Counted from the stretch's first letter, positions 43,189-52,944 are shown. The stretch is 64,000 bases of DNA from an uncultured Bacteroidales bacterium (GCA_947253655.1 CAMYAE010000001.1:186001-250000), one strand, 5' to 3'. Made by a program: numbers and translations. Notes: generated by a model not told the origin, from the sequence alone.

Positions 43189-44418
43189 ATGAAGATTTTA
43201 GTTACCGGAGCAAAAGGCTTCGTAGGAAAAAATTTGTGCACTCAACTGCGAAATGTAGCTGAGGGAAAGGCAAAATGGTACAAAGTCGGCAAACTGCTCG
43301 AAGAAAAAGGCGATAAGCTTGAAGTCTTTGAATATGATGTAGACTCCATACTTGAGGAATTGGACGAGTATTGCAGGAAGGCGGATTTTGTATTCAATCT
43401 TGCAGGGGTAAATCGTCCGAAAGACGCAGGGGAGTTTATGCAAGGAAATTTCGGCTTTGCCTCGACTTTGCTCGATACTCTGAAAAAGCACAGGAACAAT
43501 TGTCCTGTAATGCTTTCAAGTTCCATTCAGGCTACCCTGATGGGGCGTTTTGGGGACAGCGAGTACGGAAGAAGCAAGAAAGCCGGCGAAGAACTTTTTT
43601 TCGATTATTCCAAAGAGACAGGGGCAAAGGTCTTAGTTTACAGATTCCCGAATCTTTTCGGAAAATGGTGCAGGCCGTACTACAATAGTGCCATAGCGAC
43701 ATTCTGCAACAATTATGCGAATGATTTGCCGATTCATGTGAATGACCCTAAGGTCGAGCTCGAACTCCTTTACATAGACGACCTTGTTGATGAGATGCTT
43801 GCAGCTCTTGTAGGAGAGGAACATCATTGCGAGTTTGACAGAATGAATGTGGTTTTCAGGGATGATGGTCGTTATTGTGCCGTTCCCACTACGCACAGGG
43901 CCACTTTAGGTGAAATTGTAAGACTTCTGGAATCTTTCAAGGCTCAGCCTGAAACTCTGGTTGTTCCTGAAATTCCTGAAAATTCATTTCCAAAGAAATT
44001 ATATACTACTTACCTTAGCTATCTGCCGAAAGAAAAAACAGCTTTCCCGTTGAAAATGAATACTGATGCAAGGGGAAGCTTTACAGAATTACTTCGCTCG
44101 GAGAAATGCGGGCAGGTAAGTATCAACATCTCCAAACCCGGAATTACGAAGGGACAGCATTGGCACAACACAAAATGGGAATTTTTCATCGTTGTGGCAG
44201 GTCACGGACTGATTCAGGAACGTAAAATCGGTACCGATGAAATAATGGAATTTGAGGTTTCAGGAGAGAATATCCAGGCAGTGCATATGCTACCGGGATA
44301 TACTCACAATATCATCAATCTTTCAGATACCGAAAATCTGGTGACAGTGATGTGGGCAAACGAAAAATTTGACCCGAACAGACCGGACACATATTTCGAA
44401 CCAGTTGAAAACAAGTAA
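43189..44418 (+). CDS. capF: CapF-type bifunctional reductase with C-terminal cupin
   Basis: 409 residues, two domains. An N-terminal SDR at about 1-250 (VTGAKGFVGKNLCTQL, FVFNLAGVNRPKDAGEFM, SEYGRSKKAGEELFFDYS with Tyr/Lys). A C-terminal cupin at about 270-405 binds zinc through QHWHNTKWEFFIVVAGHG near residue 323. In the S. aureus CapF pathway the cupin epimerises C3 and the SDR reduces C4, giving UDP-2-acetamido-2,6-dideoxy-L-talose. It lies between capE and capG with short gaps (9 and 3 bases), a complete FucNAc set. Confidence 0.93.
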   Translation: MKILVTGAKGFVGKNLCTQLRNVAEGKAKWYKVGKLLEEKGDKLEVFEYDVDSILEELDEYCRKADFVFNLAGVNRPKDAGEFMQGNFGFASTLLDTLKKHRNNCPVMLSSSIQATLMGRFGDSEYGRSKKAGEELFFDYSKETGAKVLVYRFPNLFGKWCRPYYNSAIATFCNNYANDLPIHVNDPKVELELLYIDDLVDEMLAALVGEEHHCEFDRMNVVFRDDGRYCAVPTTHRATLGEIVRLLESFKAQPETLVVPEIPENSFPKKLYTTYLSYLPKEKTAFPLKMNTDARGSFTELLRSEKCGQVSINISKPGITKGQHWHNTKWEFFIVVAGHGLIQERKIGTDEIMEFEVSGENIQAVHMLPGYTHNIINLSDTENLVTVMWANEKFDPNRPDTYFEPVENK

Positions 44419-44421
44419 ATT

Positions 44422-45606
44422 ATGGATATTAAAACAGATTACAATAATGTCAGTTTCGCCAATAATGGTAAGCTCAAACTACTGATTATTGTCGGTACCA
44501 GACCCGAAATCATTCGACTTGCGGCCGTAATAAATAAGAGTAGGGAATATTTTGATGTAATTCTGGCACATACAGGTCAGAATTACGACTATAATCTCAA
44601 CGGGGTGTTCTTCAAAGACCTCAAAATAGCTGAACCAGAGGTGTATATGGACGCAGTGGGAGAAGATTTGGGAGCGACGATGGGTAACATTATTGACCGT
44701 TCATACAAACTGATGGTGGCAGTCAAGCCGGATGCAGTACTTGTATTGGGTGATACGAACAGTTGTCTTTCTGTAATCGGTGCAAAGAGACTGCATATCC
44801 CAATTTTCCATATGGAGGCCGGTAACCGATGCAAGGACGAGTGTTTGCCGGAGGAGACCAACAGAAGGATTGTGGATATCATTTCTGATGTGAATCTGGC
44901 ATATTCCGAACACGCAAGACGGTATCTTGCGGAGTGCGGTCTCCCAAAGGAAAGGACTTATGTGACCGGTTCCCCTATGGCGGAGGTGCTGCATCATAAT
45001 TTGTCTGAAATTGAGGCTTCTGACGTGCATAATAGGCTTGGGCTTGAAAAGGGAAAATACATCCTTCTTTCAGCACACAGGGAGGAAAATATTGATACGG
45101 ACAAGAATTTCAAGAGTCTTTTTAATGCCATTAACAAGATGGCGGAAAAGTACAATATGCCGATTCTTTACAGTTGTCATCCTCGTTCACGCAAGAGACT
45201 TGAGGCTTCCGGATTTAAGCTTGATAATAGAGTGATACAGCACGAACCATTAGGATTCCACGATTACAATTGCCTGCAGATGAACGCATTTGCCGTAGTT
45301 TCTGATTCGGGTACACTTCCGGAGGAAAGTTCGTTCTTCACATCAGTCGGGCATCCTTTCCCAGCCGTATGTATCAGAACTTCTACTGAGCGTCCTGAGT
45401 CATTGGACAAGGCGGGATTCATTCTCGCAGGCATTGACGAAATATCATTGCTTCAAGCCGTAGATACTGCCGTAGAACTCAACAAAAACGGCGATTTCGG
45501 TACACCAGTACCGAACTACACAGACGAAAACGTCTCGACAAAAGTTATAAAAATCATCCAAAGCTACACCGCTGTCGTAAACAAGATGGTGTGGAGGAAA
45601 TACTAG
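44422..45606 (+). CDS. capG: UDP-N-acetylglucosamine 2-epimerase family, CapG/FnlC type
   Basis: 394 residues, WecB fold (GT-B). IIVGTRPEIIRLAAVINKS near residue 20, AVLVLGDTNSCLSVIGAKR near 105, FHMEAGNRCKDECLPEETNRR near 128, LSAHREENIDTDKNF near 218 and VVSDSGTLPEESSFF near 293 are the family signatures. Next to capE and capF it should convert the L-PneNAc/talose intermediate to UDP-L-FucNAc. General UDP-ManNAc formation is a less likely alternative. Confidence 0.9.
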   Translation: MDIKTDYNNVSFANNGKLKLLIIVGTRPEIIRLAAVINKSREYFDVILAHTGQNYDYNLNGVFFKDLKIAEPEVYMDAVGEDLGATMGNIIDRSYKLMVAVKPDAVLVLGDTNSCLSVIGAKRLHIPIFHMEAGNRCKDECLPEETNRRIVDIISDVNLAYSEHARRYLAECGLPKERTYVTGSPMAEVLHHNLSEIEASDVHNRLGLEKGKYILLSAHREENIDTDKNFKSLFNAINKMAEKYNMPILYSCHPRSRKRLEASGFKLDNRVIQHEPLGFHDYNCLQMNAFAVVSDSGTLPEESSFFTSVGHPFPAVCIRTSTERPESLDKAGFILAGIDEISLLQAVDTAVELNKNGDFGTPVPNYTDENVSTKVIKIIQSYTAVVNKMVWRKY

Positions 45607-45622
45607 AAATTTATTCCTGTTT

Positions 45623-47062
45623 ATGAGGAGAATTATATTCACATTAATTTCTATTTTAATTTGTGTTAATGTTTTCGGTTCTGTGGTACTTAAAAATAGT
45701 CTTAATATTCAAAAACAATTCTCATATAACGAATTGGATTACATAATCAATTCAACAATAGATCTTAAGGGCAAGACAATTTATTTACCGGCAAATTCAT
45801 CGTTAACCTTTAATTCCGGTGGCATTGTCAATGGCAAGCTTTACGGAAACAATATCAGGATTTCAGCAGATCCCAATCGACGTATTTTTAAGAATATTCA
45901 ATTTTTTGGTATATTTCATAGTGAAGAAGCTTCACCAAAATGGTTTGGTGCACTAGGAGATGGAAGACATGATGACACTGGAGCAATTATTTCTGCATAC
46001 AGAATTTCTAATAATTTATTTTTTCCTTCTGGAAAGTACATAATATCCTCACCTATTAATGTTAGAAGTAACAGCATTATTTCAGGAGTAGATTCTACGA
46101 GTGTAATAATGACGATAAAAGATGATTTTACAATGAATAATGTTCATTGGACTAGTGATGAAATAGATTCTAATATAGTAGTAAAAAATATAAGAATAGA
46201 TGCAAAGTTGTCAAAAGCAACGTCTGAATATTCAGCTGGGATGTATTTTTGTGGAGTGAAGAATATTAATATTAAACGAGTTTGGTTTGAAAATATAGGA
46301 GGGGATGGGATTTATATCGGTAAAGGTAAAGATAATAAAAATAATAATAATGTAAATATATCCAATTGCTCATTTGTGAATTATGGAAGAAATTCAAGCA
46401 CTCCAAGGCAAGGGGTTGCTTTGATTAATGGTTATGATATTACAATTCAAAAATGTAAATTCTATAATAAGATTGATAAAGCATATGGCATTGATTTTGA
46501 GCCAAATAAATACAATGAAGGAGGTACTTTGTTAGTTAAAGACTGTTTCTTTTCGTCTTGCGGAATTAGTGCAGGCGGTCATCCTCTGGCAACTAAAAAA
46601 ATTACAATCCAAAATTGCCGAATAGAAAATAGTCATATAAAAAAATCGTTCGGAATAGCTATTAGTAATGCTACGGGAAGTATTATCAACTCGAAGATAA
46701 GCTCTGATGAAAATGGAATAATTATTAATGGTGTCAATAATTTCGATGTATCATACTCTGAGATTTCATCGAACGAACTTGGGGTTTATATGGTAAAATC
46801 GAGCAATATTAAATTAACCAATTGTAATATTAAAGGGCAAAACGGTGTCATTATTGATTCATCAGTTAAAAACGTGATAGAGGATAATGTAATTTCAGCA
46901 TCACGAACTGGAGTTAAGCTATCTACCACATCATCTGTTAATAAAATCATTAATAACAAAATTGAAAGCGGTAATAATGATGGTGTTATTTTTGAAAATA
47001 GGATGCAAATTGCAAATACCATAAAGAATAATATTAATAAAAAGAGAATGATATCTAAATAG
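45623..47062 (+). CDS. secreted right-handed beta-helix (pectate-lyase-3-like) protein
   Basis: 479 residues with signal peptide (IIFTLISILICVNVFGS). The segment SPKWFGALGDGRHDDTGAIISA near residue 110 is the usual opening of pectate_lyase_3/GH28-like beta-helix proteins. From 150 to 470 the chain is a ladder of N-rich repeats (VKNIRIDAKL, NINIKRVWFENIGG, NVNISNCSFVNYG, SNIKLTNCNIKGQ, IIDSSVKNVIEDNVISAS). It may be a lyase, hydrolase or epimerase acting on the capsule polymer in the periplasm, or a surface protein. Catalytic residues cannot be assigned. Markedly AT-rich; the AT-rich core of the locus starts here. Confidence 0.75.
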   Translation: MRRIIFTLISILICVNVFGSVVLKNSLNIQKQFSYNELDYIINSTIDLKGKTIYLPANSSLTFNSGGIVNGKLYGNNIRISADPNRRIFKNIQFFGIFHSEEASPKWFGALGDGRHDDTGAIISAYRISNNLFFPSGKYIISSPINVRSNSIISGVDSTSVIMTIKDDFTMNNVHWTSDEIDSNIVVKNIRIDAKLSKATSEYSAGMYFCGVKNINIKRVWFENIGGDGIYIGKGKDNKNNNNVNISNCSFVNYGRNSSTPRQGVALINGYDITIQKCKFYNKIDKAYGIDFEPNKYNEGGTLLVKDCFFSSCGISAGGHPLATKKITIQNCRIENSHIKKSFGIAISNATGSIINSKISSDENGIIINGVNNFDVSYSEISSNELGVYMVKSSNIKLTNCNIKGQNGVIIDSSVKNVIEDNVISASRTGVKLSTTSSVNKIINNKIESGNNDGVIFENRMQIANTIKNNINKKRMISK

Positions 47063-47070
47063 TTTTAGAG

Positions 47071-48045
47071 ATGTCGTATAATAAACTTGTATTCCCGAAT
47101 AATAGTCTATTTCTTGTCACAGGTGCTGCAGGATTTATCGGTTCAAATCTATGTGAGGCCGTTTTGAACATGGGGTATCGAGTAAGATGCCTGGACGACC
47201 TTTCTACTGGCAAAATATCAAATGTAGAAATGTTTTTAGATAATCCTAATTATGAATTCATAAAAGGTGATATCAAGGATTTGGATACTTGTATGATGGC
47301 TTGTGAAGGCGTGGATTATGTTATGAACGAAGCCGCTTGGGGATCAGTACCGCGTTCTATCGAAATGCCATTATTCTATTGTGCGAATAACATTCAAGGC
47401 ACACTCAATATGATGGAGGCGGCAAGGAAGTGTAATGTGAAAACATTTGTCTATGCATCTTCTAGTTCAGTATATGGGGACGAACCGAATCTTCCCAAGA
47501 AGGAAGGTATTGAAGGAAATTTGCTGAGTCCTTATGCATTGACTAAGATGGCAGATGAAGAATGGGCAAAGCAATATTCCAGGCATTATGGATTGAAAAC
47601 AATCGGACTTCGCTATTTTAACGTGTTCGGTCGCAGACAAGATCCTAATGGGGCTTATGCTGCTGTTATTCCTAAATTTATTAAGATGCTTTTGAATGAT
47701 GAGAGGCCTACCATCAATGGAGATGGTAAGCAAAGTAGGGACTTTACATATATCGAGAATGTCATAGAAGCAAACCTTAAAGCCTGTCTGGCAGGAGATG
47801 AGGCTGCAGGAGAAGTATTTAATGTTGCTTATGGTGGACGAGAGTATCTGATAGATATATACCATGCCCTGACAAATGCATTAGGAAAAGACATTGAGCC
47901 TATATTCGGTCCAGATAGAAGAGGTGATATAAAACACTCTAATGCTGATATTAGCAAAGCCAGAAAGATGTTGGGATATGAACCAGAATATGACTTTGCA
48001 AGAGGTCTGAATGAGGCCATTGAATGGTATAAAAATAACTCGTAA
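47071..48045 (+). CDS. WbpP/TviC-like UDP-hexosamine(uronate) 4-epimerase
   Basis: 324 residues. VTGAAGFIGSNLCEAVLNMG near residue 17, MNEAAWGSVPRSIEMP near 88, YASSSSVYGDEPNLP and SPYALTKMADEEWAKQY near 150 give the NAD site and Ser/Tyr/Lys triad. GLRYFNVFGRRQDPNGAYAAVIPKF matches 4-epimerases active on N-acetylated UDP-sugars (WbpP, TviC). With the dehydrogenase encoded 18 bases downstream it should make UDP-GalNAcA or UDP-GlcNAcA. Confidence 0.88.
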   Translation: MSYNKLVFPNNSLFLVTGAAGFIGSNLCEAVLNMGYRVRCLDDLSTGKISNVEMFLDNPNYEFIKGDIKDLDTCMMACEGVDYVMNEAAWGSVPRSIEMPLFYCANNIQGTLNMMEAARKCNVKTFVYASSSSVYGDEPNLPKKEGIEGNLLSPYALTKMADEEWAKQYSRHYGLKTIGLRYFNVFGRRQDPNGAYAAVIPKFIKMLLNDERPTINGDGKQSRDFTYIENVIEANLKACLAGDEAAGEVFNVAYGGREYLIDIYHALTNALGKDIEPIFGPDRRGDIKHSNADISKARKMLGYEPEYDFARGLNEAIEWYKNNS

Positions 48046-48063
48046 ATATAAAAAACAAATATT

Positions 48064-49332
48064 ATGAAAGAGACTAAAATTTGCGTTATAGGGCTTGGCT
48101 ATGTTGGTCTGCCGTTAGCGAGCCTATTTTCAACCAAATATAAAACAGTAGGTTTTGATATGAATTCCAATAGGGTAAAAGCTCTTATGGAAGGACACGA
48201 TTCTACTTTGGAGGTATCTGATGATTTGTTACAAGAAGCCATTAATAAGCATGGCTTTGTATGTACTTCGAATATAGACGATATTAAAGAATGCAATTTC
48301 TATGTAGTTGCTGTTCCAACACCTGTAGATGATGACCATAATCCAGACTTGACCCCTTTGTATGGTGCCTCTGAAACAGTGGGGAAGGTTATCAATGACG
48401 GAGATGTTGTAGTGTTTGAATCTACTGTTTATCCTGGAGTTACTGAAGATGAATGCATTCCGGTGATTGAGAGAGTCTCCGGCAAGAAAATGAATAAGGA
48501 TTTTTATGGAGGGTACTCTCCTGAAAGAATTAATCCAGGAGATAAACTACATACTGTAGAGCATATTAAGAAGGTTACCTCAGGATCAACTTCAGAAGTT
48601 GGAAAATATGTGAACGAGGTATATGCTTCTGTGATCTCTGCCGGTACACACCTTGCCCCTTCAATCAAAGTAGCAGAGGCTGCAAAAGTCATCGAGAACT
48701 CTCAGAGAGATATCAACATAGCATTCGTTAATGAACTGTCAAAGATATTTAACAAGATGGGGATTGATACCAATGATGTTTTGGAAGCTGCGGGTACCAA
48801 ATGGAACTTCCTCCCGTTCAGACCAGGCCTAGTTGGAGGACATTGTATTGGAGTAGATCCATACTATCTTGCTCAATGTGCAAAACGTCATGGCTATCAT
48901 CCGGAAATTATACTGGCAGGGCGCCGAATGAATGACGGTATGGGGGAATATGTTGCTTCTGAAACTGTTAAGCTTATGCTGAAGAAAGGCATTCAGATTC
49001 TAAATTCAGATATAATCATCTTAGGCTTTACTTTTAAAGAGAATTGTCCGGATGTTCGTAATACCAAAGTGATTGATATCTATAATGCATTAAAGGAATA
49101 CAACCTCAATATCACTATTTACGATCCTTGGGCAAATCCTCAGATTGTAGAAAAGGAATATGGGATAGAAGTTGTAAATGAACTGCCCGAAAAGAAATTT
49201 GATGCCGCAATTGCCGCAGTTGCTCATAAAAAGTTTGAAGGACTTGATTTGCCAGGCCTATTGAACGAAAACCACGTCATTTTTGATGTAAAATGGACAC
49301 TTGACAGAAATATTATTGATGGCAGACTATAG
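48064..49332 (+). CDS. WbpO/TviB-like UDP-N-acetylhexosamine 6-dehydrogenase
   Basis: 422 residues. VIGLGYVGLPLASLFSTKY (NAD) opens the protein, AVPTPVDDDHNPDLTPL follows near 88, YSPERINPGDKLHTVEHI near 152, and the catalytic Cys261 is in GLVGGHCIGVDPYYLAQ. The LGFTFKENCPDVRNTKVIDI stretch near 320 is typical of the WbpO/TviB/WecC clade, which makes N-acetylhexosaminuronates, adding negative charge to the polymer. The 17 bases ending in its start codon region also precede the DegT gene at 50600. Confidence 0.9.
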   Translation: MKETKICVIGLGYVGLPLASLFSTKYKTVGFDMNSNRVKALMEGHDSTLEVSDDLLQEAINKHGFVCTSNIDDIKECNFYVVAVPTPVDDDHNPDLTPLYGASETVGKVINDGDVVVFESTVYPGVTEDECIPVIERVSGKKMNKDFYGGYSPERINPGDKLHTVEHIKKVTSGSTSEVGKYVNEVYASVISAGTHLAPSIKVAEAAKVIENSQRDINIAFVNELSKIFNKMGIDTNDVLEAAGTKWNFLPFRPGLVGGHCIGVDPYYLAQCAKRHGYHPEIILAGRRMNDGMGEYVASETVKLMLKKGIQILNSDIIILGFTFKENCPDVRNTKVIDIYNALKEYNLNITIYDPWANPQIVEKEYGIEVVNELPEKKFDAAIAAVAHKKFEGLDLPGLLNENHVIFDVKWTLDRNIIDGRL

Positions 49333-49378
49333 TTATTAAAGATTTATTTAGGAAATATTTATTCAAAACAGAATAATA

Positions 49379-50587
49379 ATGTTTGATTTAAATAAGTTTA
49401 TTTCAGATAGTGTAACCTTCCGTTCTAAGAGTTTATTTGATACAGATATAAAAAGAAATGCAGATAGGCTAACTCAAGAAATCAAAGGCAAGTCGGTATG
49501 TGTAATCGGAGGAGCAGGCTCAATAGGTTCTTCATTTATCAAGGCTATTCTGAGATTTGAGCCAAGTTCTGTTGTTGTTATTGACTTGAACGAAAATGGT
49601 CTTGCAGAACTTGTTCGCGATATCAGGTCAACAAAAGGGCTGTACTGTCCAGAAGAATTCAGGTGCTATACTTTGAATTTTGCTGATCCCATTTTTGAGA
49701 GAATTTTCAGAGAAGAGAAGGGATTCGATATTGTGGCAAATTTCTCAGCCCACAAACACGTGCGTTCAGAAAAGGACAAATATAGCGTTCAGGCCCTGAT
49801 TGAAAACAACGACATCAAGGCAAAGAAATTGATGGATTTGCTGACTGTATATCCTCCTAAACATTTCTTCTGCGTTTCCACAGATAAGGCAGCTAATCCT
49901 GTGAATATTATGGGAGCAAGCAAACGAATTATGGAGGATTTGGTAATGTCTTATAATCAGTATTTTAAGGTTACTACCGCTCGCTTTGCAAATGTGGCAT
50001 TTTCTAATGGCTCGCTTCCAGACGGGTGGCTTAATCGTTTGCGGAAGAAACAACCTTTGGCTGCTCCTTCAGATGTAAGAAGATATTTTGTTTCCCCAGA
50101 AGAATCCGGACAAATTTGTATGCTCGCCTGCATTCTTGGTAAAGGAGGGGAGATATTCTTCCCGAAATTGGGAGAGGATCAAATGCTTACTTTCTCATCA
50201 ATTTGTGATGAGTTTGTAAAGTCTGAAGGTTTTGAGAAAAAAGAATGCCGCAATGACGAAGAAGCTAAAGAATATGCGTCAGAAATGAGCTATAATTCGA
50301 CTGTATATCCGGTTGTCTATTTTAAGAGTGATACTACTGGAGAAAAGGCTTTCGAGGAATTCTATGTCCCAGGTGAAAAACTGGATATGAGCAGATTTGA
50401 TTCTTTAGGGGTGGTGGAAAGCCGGGGACATCGGCCTATTGCAGAAGTATGCCACTTCTTCGATAAGCTGGAGCAGATTTTTTCCTCAGACGATTTTACA
50501 AAGGAAGATGTGGTTAAGGAAATAAAAGGCTTTATTCCTAATTTTGAGCACGAGGAAAAAGGAAAAAACCTTGATCAGAAAATGTGA
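49379..50587 (+). CDS. soluble CapD/FlaA1-like NDP-sugar 4,6-dehydratase
   Basis: 402 residues, extended SDR with a C-terminal extension. Rossmann motif VCVIGGAGSIGSSFIKAIL near residue 40; FSAHKHVRSEKDKYSVQ near 122; CVSTDKAANPVNIMGASKRIMED near 162, where Met replaces the SDR Tyr as in the CapD/FlaA1/PglF group; FANVAFSNGSLPDGWLNRL near 203. Unlike membrane CapD/PglF it has no N-terminal helices. About 100 C-terminal residues from 280 onward carry no motif I know. First gene of a module with aminotransferase, ATP-grasp ligase and nucleotidyltransferase. The sugar nucleotide it uses is uncertain. Confidence 0.8.
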   Translation: MFDLNKFISDSVTFRSKSLFDTDIKRNADRLTQEIKGKSVCVIGGAGSIGSSFIKAILRFEPSSVVVIDLNENGLAELVRDIRSTKGLYCPEEFRCYTLNFADPIFERIFREEKGFDIVANFSAHKHVRSEKDKYSVQALIENNDIKAKKLMDLLTVYPPKHFFCVSTDKAANPVNIMGASKRIMEDLVMSYNQYFKVTTARFANVAFSNGSLPDGWLNRLRKKQPLAAPSDVRRYFVSPEESGQICMLACILGKGGEIFFPKLGEDQMLTFSSICDEFVKSEGFEKKECRNDEEAKEYASEMSYNSTVYPVVYFKSDTTGEKAFEEFYVPGEKLDMSRFDSLGVVESRGHRPIAEVCHFFDKLEQIFSSDDFTKEDVVKEIKGFIPNFEHEEKGKNLDQKM

Positions 50588-50599
50588 AAAACAAATATT

Positions 50600-51745
50600 A
50601 TGAGTTATAAAATACCATTGTTTAATTTAAATTTTGACGAAAAAGAGGCACAGGCTGCATATGATACTATTAAATCCGGTTGGATTTCCACTGGGCCTAA
50701 GAATGCAGAACTAGAGAAGATGTTCTCGGATATGCTAAGTGTTAAATATGCAGTTAGTATGTCGAATTGCACTGACGCATTGCACGTATGCTGCATGGTA
50801 TGTGGCTTTGGCCCTGGTGATGAAGTGATTTGTCCTTCTTTGACTTTTGCAGCTTCCTGTAACTGTATACGATATGTTGGTGCAGAGCCAGTATTTGCTG
50901 ATATTGTTGGTCCTGATCATATTAACATTGACCCTAAGGATATTGAGGCAAAAATTACACCTAAGACAAAGGGAATAATCGTAGTACACCTTGCAGGATA
51001 TCCTGCAAAAATGGATGAGATTATGGCAATTGCTAGAAAACATAATCTAAAAGTTATTGAAGATGCTTGTCACGGTCCATTATCAGAATATAAAGGCAAG
51101 AAACTTGGATCAATTGGAGATTGTTCTGCTTTCAGTTTCTTCTCGAATAAAAATATTTCCACAGGAGAAGGGGGAATGTTTGTTACAAATAATGAAGAAA
51201 TGGCACAAAAGGCCAGATTAATAAGGTCCCACGGAATGAGCACGATGTCATATCAAAGAGCATCCGGCCACGCTACTGATTATGATATTACTTGTTTGGG
51301 GTACAATTTCCGTATGGACGATATCAGGGCTTCGATTGCTATTGAACAGCTTAAGAAGTTAAAAGGTGACTTGGATAAAAGAATAGAAGTACGCAAAAGA
51401 TATGTTGAGAGACTAAGCAAAGTTTCACGTGTAATTATTCCTTTTGTAGATAACAAAGAATTTGTAAGCAATTATATTTTCCCAGTAGTTATTGCGAACT
51501 CAACAAAAGAGAAGAGAAACGCTTTACGTGAATTTATTCACGAGGCAGGTGTGCAGACCTCTGTTCATTACCCAGCTGCACACTTATTCTCCACATATAA
51601 ATCACTAAATGCTTACCTGCCAAACACAGAATATGTGACAGATAATGAGGTAACTCTTCCAATGTATGCCGCACTAACTTTTGAACAGGTAGACTATATT
51701 TGTGAAGTGGTTGAAAAGGGAATTAAAGAAATTTATGAAAAATAA
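50600..51745 (+). CDS. DegT/DnrJ/EryC1/StrS aminotransferase
   Basis: 381 residues, sugar aminotransferase fold. SNCTDALHVCCMVCGFGPGDE near residue 56, VICPSLTFAASCNCIRYVGA near 75, VIEDACHGPLSEYKGKKLGSIGD near 152, and PLP Lys184 in FSFFSNKNISTGEGGM. GYNFRMDDIRASIAIEQLKKL follows near 234. It likely aminates the keto sugar from the preceding dehydratase. The next gene overlaps its 3' end by 11 bases, indicating coupling. Confidence 0.9.
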   Translation: MSYKIPLFNLNFDEKEAQAAYDTIKSGWISTGPKNAELEKMFSDMLSVKYAVSMSNCTDALHVCCMVCGFGPGDEVICPSLTFAASCNCIRYVGAEPVFADIVGPDHINIDPKDIEAKITPKTKGIIVVHLAGYPAKMDEIMAIARKHNLKVIEDACHGPLSEYKGKKLGSIGDCSAFSFFSNKNISTGEGGMFVTNNEEMAQKARLIRSHGMSTMSYQRASGHATDYDITCLGYNFRMDDIRASIAIEQLKKLKGDLDKRIEVRKRYVERLSKVSRVIIPFVDNKEFVSNYIFPVVIANSTKEKRNALREFIHEAGVQTSVHYPAAHLFSTYKSLNAYLPNTEYVTDNEVTLPMYAALTFEQVDYICEVVEKGIKEIYEK

Positions 51746-52925
51746 ATCTGTCCTTTTATTTGGTGTAGGTGACCTCCAAAAGTCAATTATACATAGGGCC
51801 AAAGGGTTAGGGTTATTTGTCGTGGGAATTGATCCTTATGACCAAGCCAGGTGCCGAAATGATGTAGATGCATTTGAGATTGTCCCAGGAGATGACTTCA
51901 ACAAAACATTAGAGGTGGCTAAAAAGTATGATATCAGTGCAATAGTTACTGCAGCGACTGATAAGCCCCTATTAATGATGGCTAAAATAGCACGAGAACT
52001 GCATCTCCCTTTTTTCTCGGAAGATACAGCAATCTGGTCAACAGACAAATATAAAATGAAGGAACGTTTTGTAGCAGGAGGTGTTCCTTGTGCAAAAGGA
52101 ATGCTTATTTCTTCGGTAGAAGAAGCTAAAAACATTAATTTTCCAGTTATTTGTAAACCAAGAGATAATTCAGGGAGTAGAGGAGTAAAAATCTGTTATA
52201 GTAAAGCAGATTTACAAGTTTGTATTGATGAGGCGAGGGCTAATTCAAAACACGATTCAGTGTTAATTGAAGAATACATTGAGGGAAAAGAATATAGTAT
52301 AGAGTCTTTTCATTTGAATGGAAAATCAAGAATTATTCAGTTTACTGAAAAAAAGACTACAGAATTTCCATATAATGTAGAGTTAGGTCATAAGCAGCCT
52401 GCTAACTTATCAGAGTCTGAAAAAGAGGCAATTAAGACAATCATTGACAATATTGCATTGTGTATGAAGTTCGAATATTGCCCTTCACATACAGAACTGA
52501 AGATAAATGACAGAGGTATATTTGTGATTGAAACTAGCCCTAGATTAGGAGGTGATTTCATTACATCATTATTGACACCTTTGTCCACAGGAGTCAATAT
52601 TGAAGATTTATTATTAAAAATTTCTCTTGGTGAACAGGTTAATATTTCCGAGGTGCAGGAAAACAGATCATCTGGTATAAGTTTCTTTTCGTTCAATGAA
52701 GGAATAGTTAATAATATTCATCCAGAAATGTATTCTATTGCAAAAATGCCTAACGTTGTGGATTTTAGCCTAAAATTGCATAAAGGTGATAGAGTAAATA
52801 AAATCACGAGCAGTTTGAATCGATATGGATATTTTGTAGTGGCTGCCGATAGTAGAATGCAGGTCGATAAATTAATTGATGAATATTCTGAAAAAGCAAT
52901 AAGTTCAATCGATATCAATAGTTAA
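51735..52925 (+). CDS. ATP-grasp ligase in the capsule locus
   Basis: 396 residues from the ATG at 51735, inside the last codons of the aminotransferase (an earlier in-frame ATG gives a longer overlap). Pre-ATP-grasp domain: VLLFGVGDLQKSIIHRAKG and GIDPYDQARCRNDVDAFEIV. ATP-grasp: DKYKMKERFVAGGVPCAKG, VICKPRDNSGSRGVKICYS near residue 145, LIEEYIEGKEYSIESFH near 178 and FVIETSPRLGGDFITSLLTP near 260. Such enzymes form an acyl phosphate and join it to an amine or thiol. A plausible role is to attach an amino acid or other carboxylate to the amino sugar made by the neighbour. The substrates are unproven. Confidence 0.82.
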   Translation: MKNKSVLLFGVGDLQKSIIHRAKGLGLFVVGIDPYDQARCRNDVDAFEIVPGDDFNKTLEVAKKYDISAIVTAATDKPLLMMAKIARELHLPFFSEDTAIWSTDKYKMKERFVAGGVPCAKGMLISSVEEAKNINFPVICKPRDNSGSRGVKICYSKADLQVCIDEARANSKHDSVLIEEYIEGKEYSIESFHLNGKSRIIQFTEKKTTEFPYNVELGHKQPANLSESEKEAIKTIIDNIALCMKFEYCPSHTELKINDRGIFVIETSPRLGGDFITSLLTPLSTGVNIEDLLLKISLGEQVNISEVQENRSSGISFFSFNEGIVNNIHPEMYSIAKMPNVVDFSLKLHKGDRVNKITSSLNRYGYFVVAADSRMQVDKLIDEYSEKAISSIDINS

Positions 52926-52944
52926 CATAATTTTTTGAGTTATT

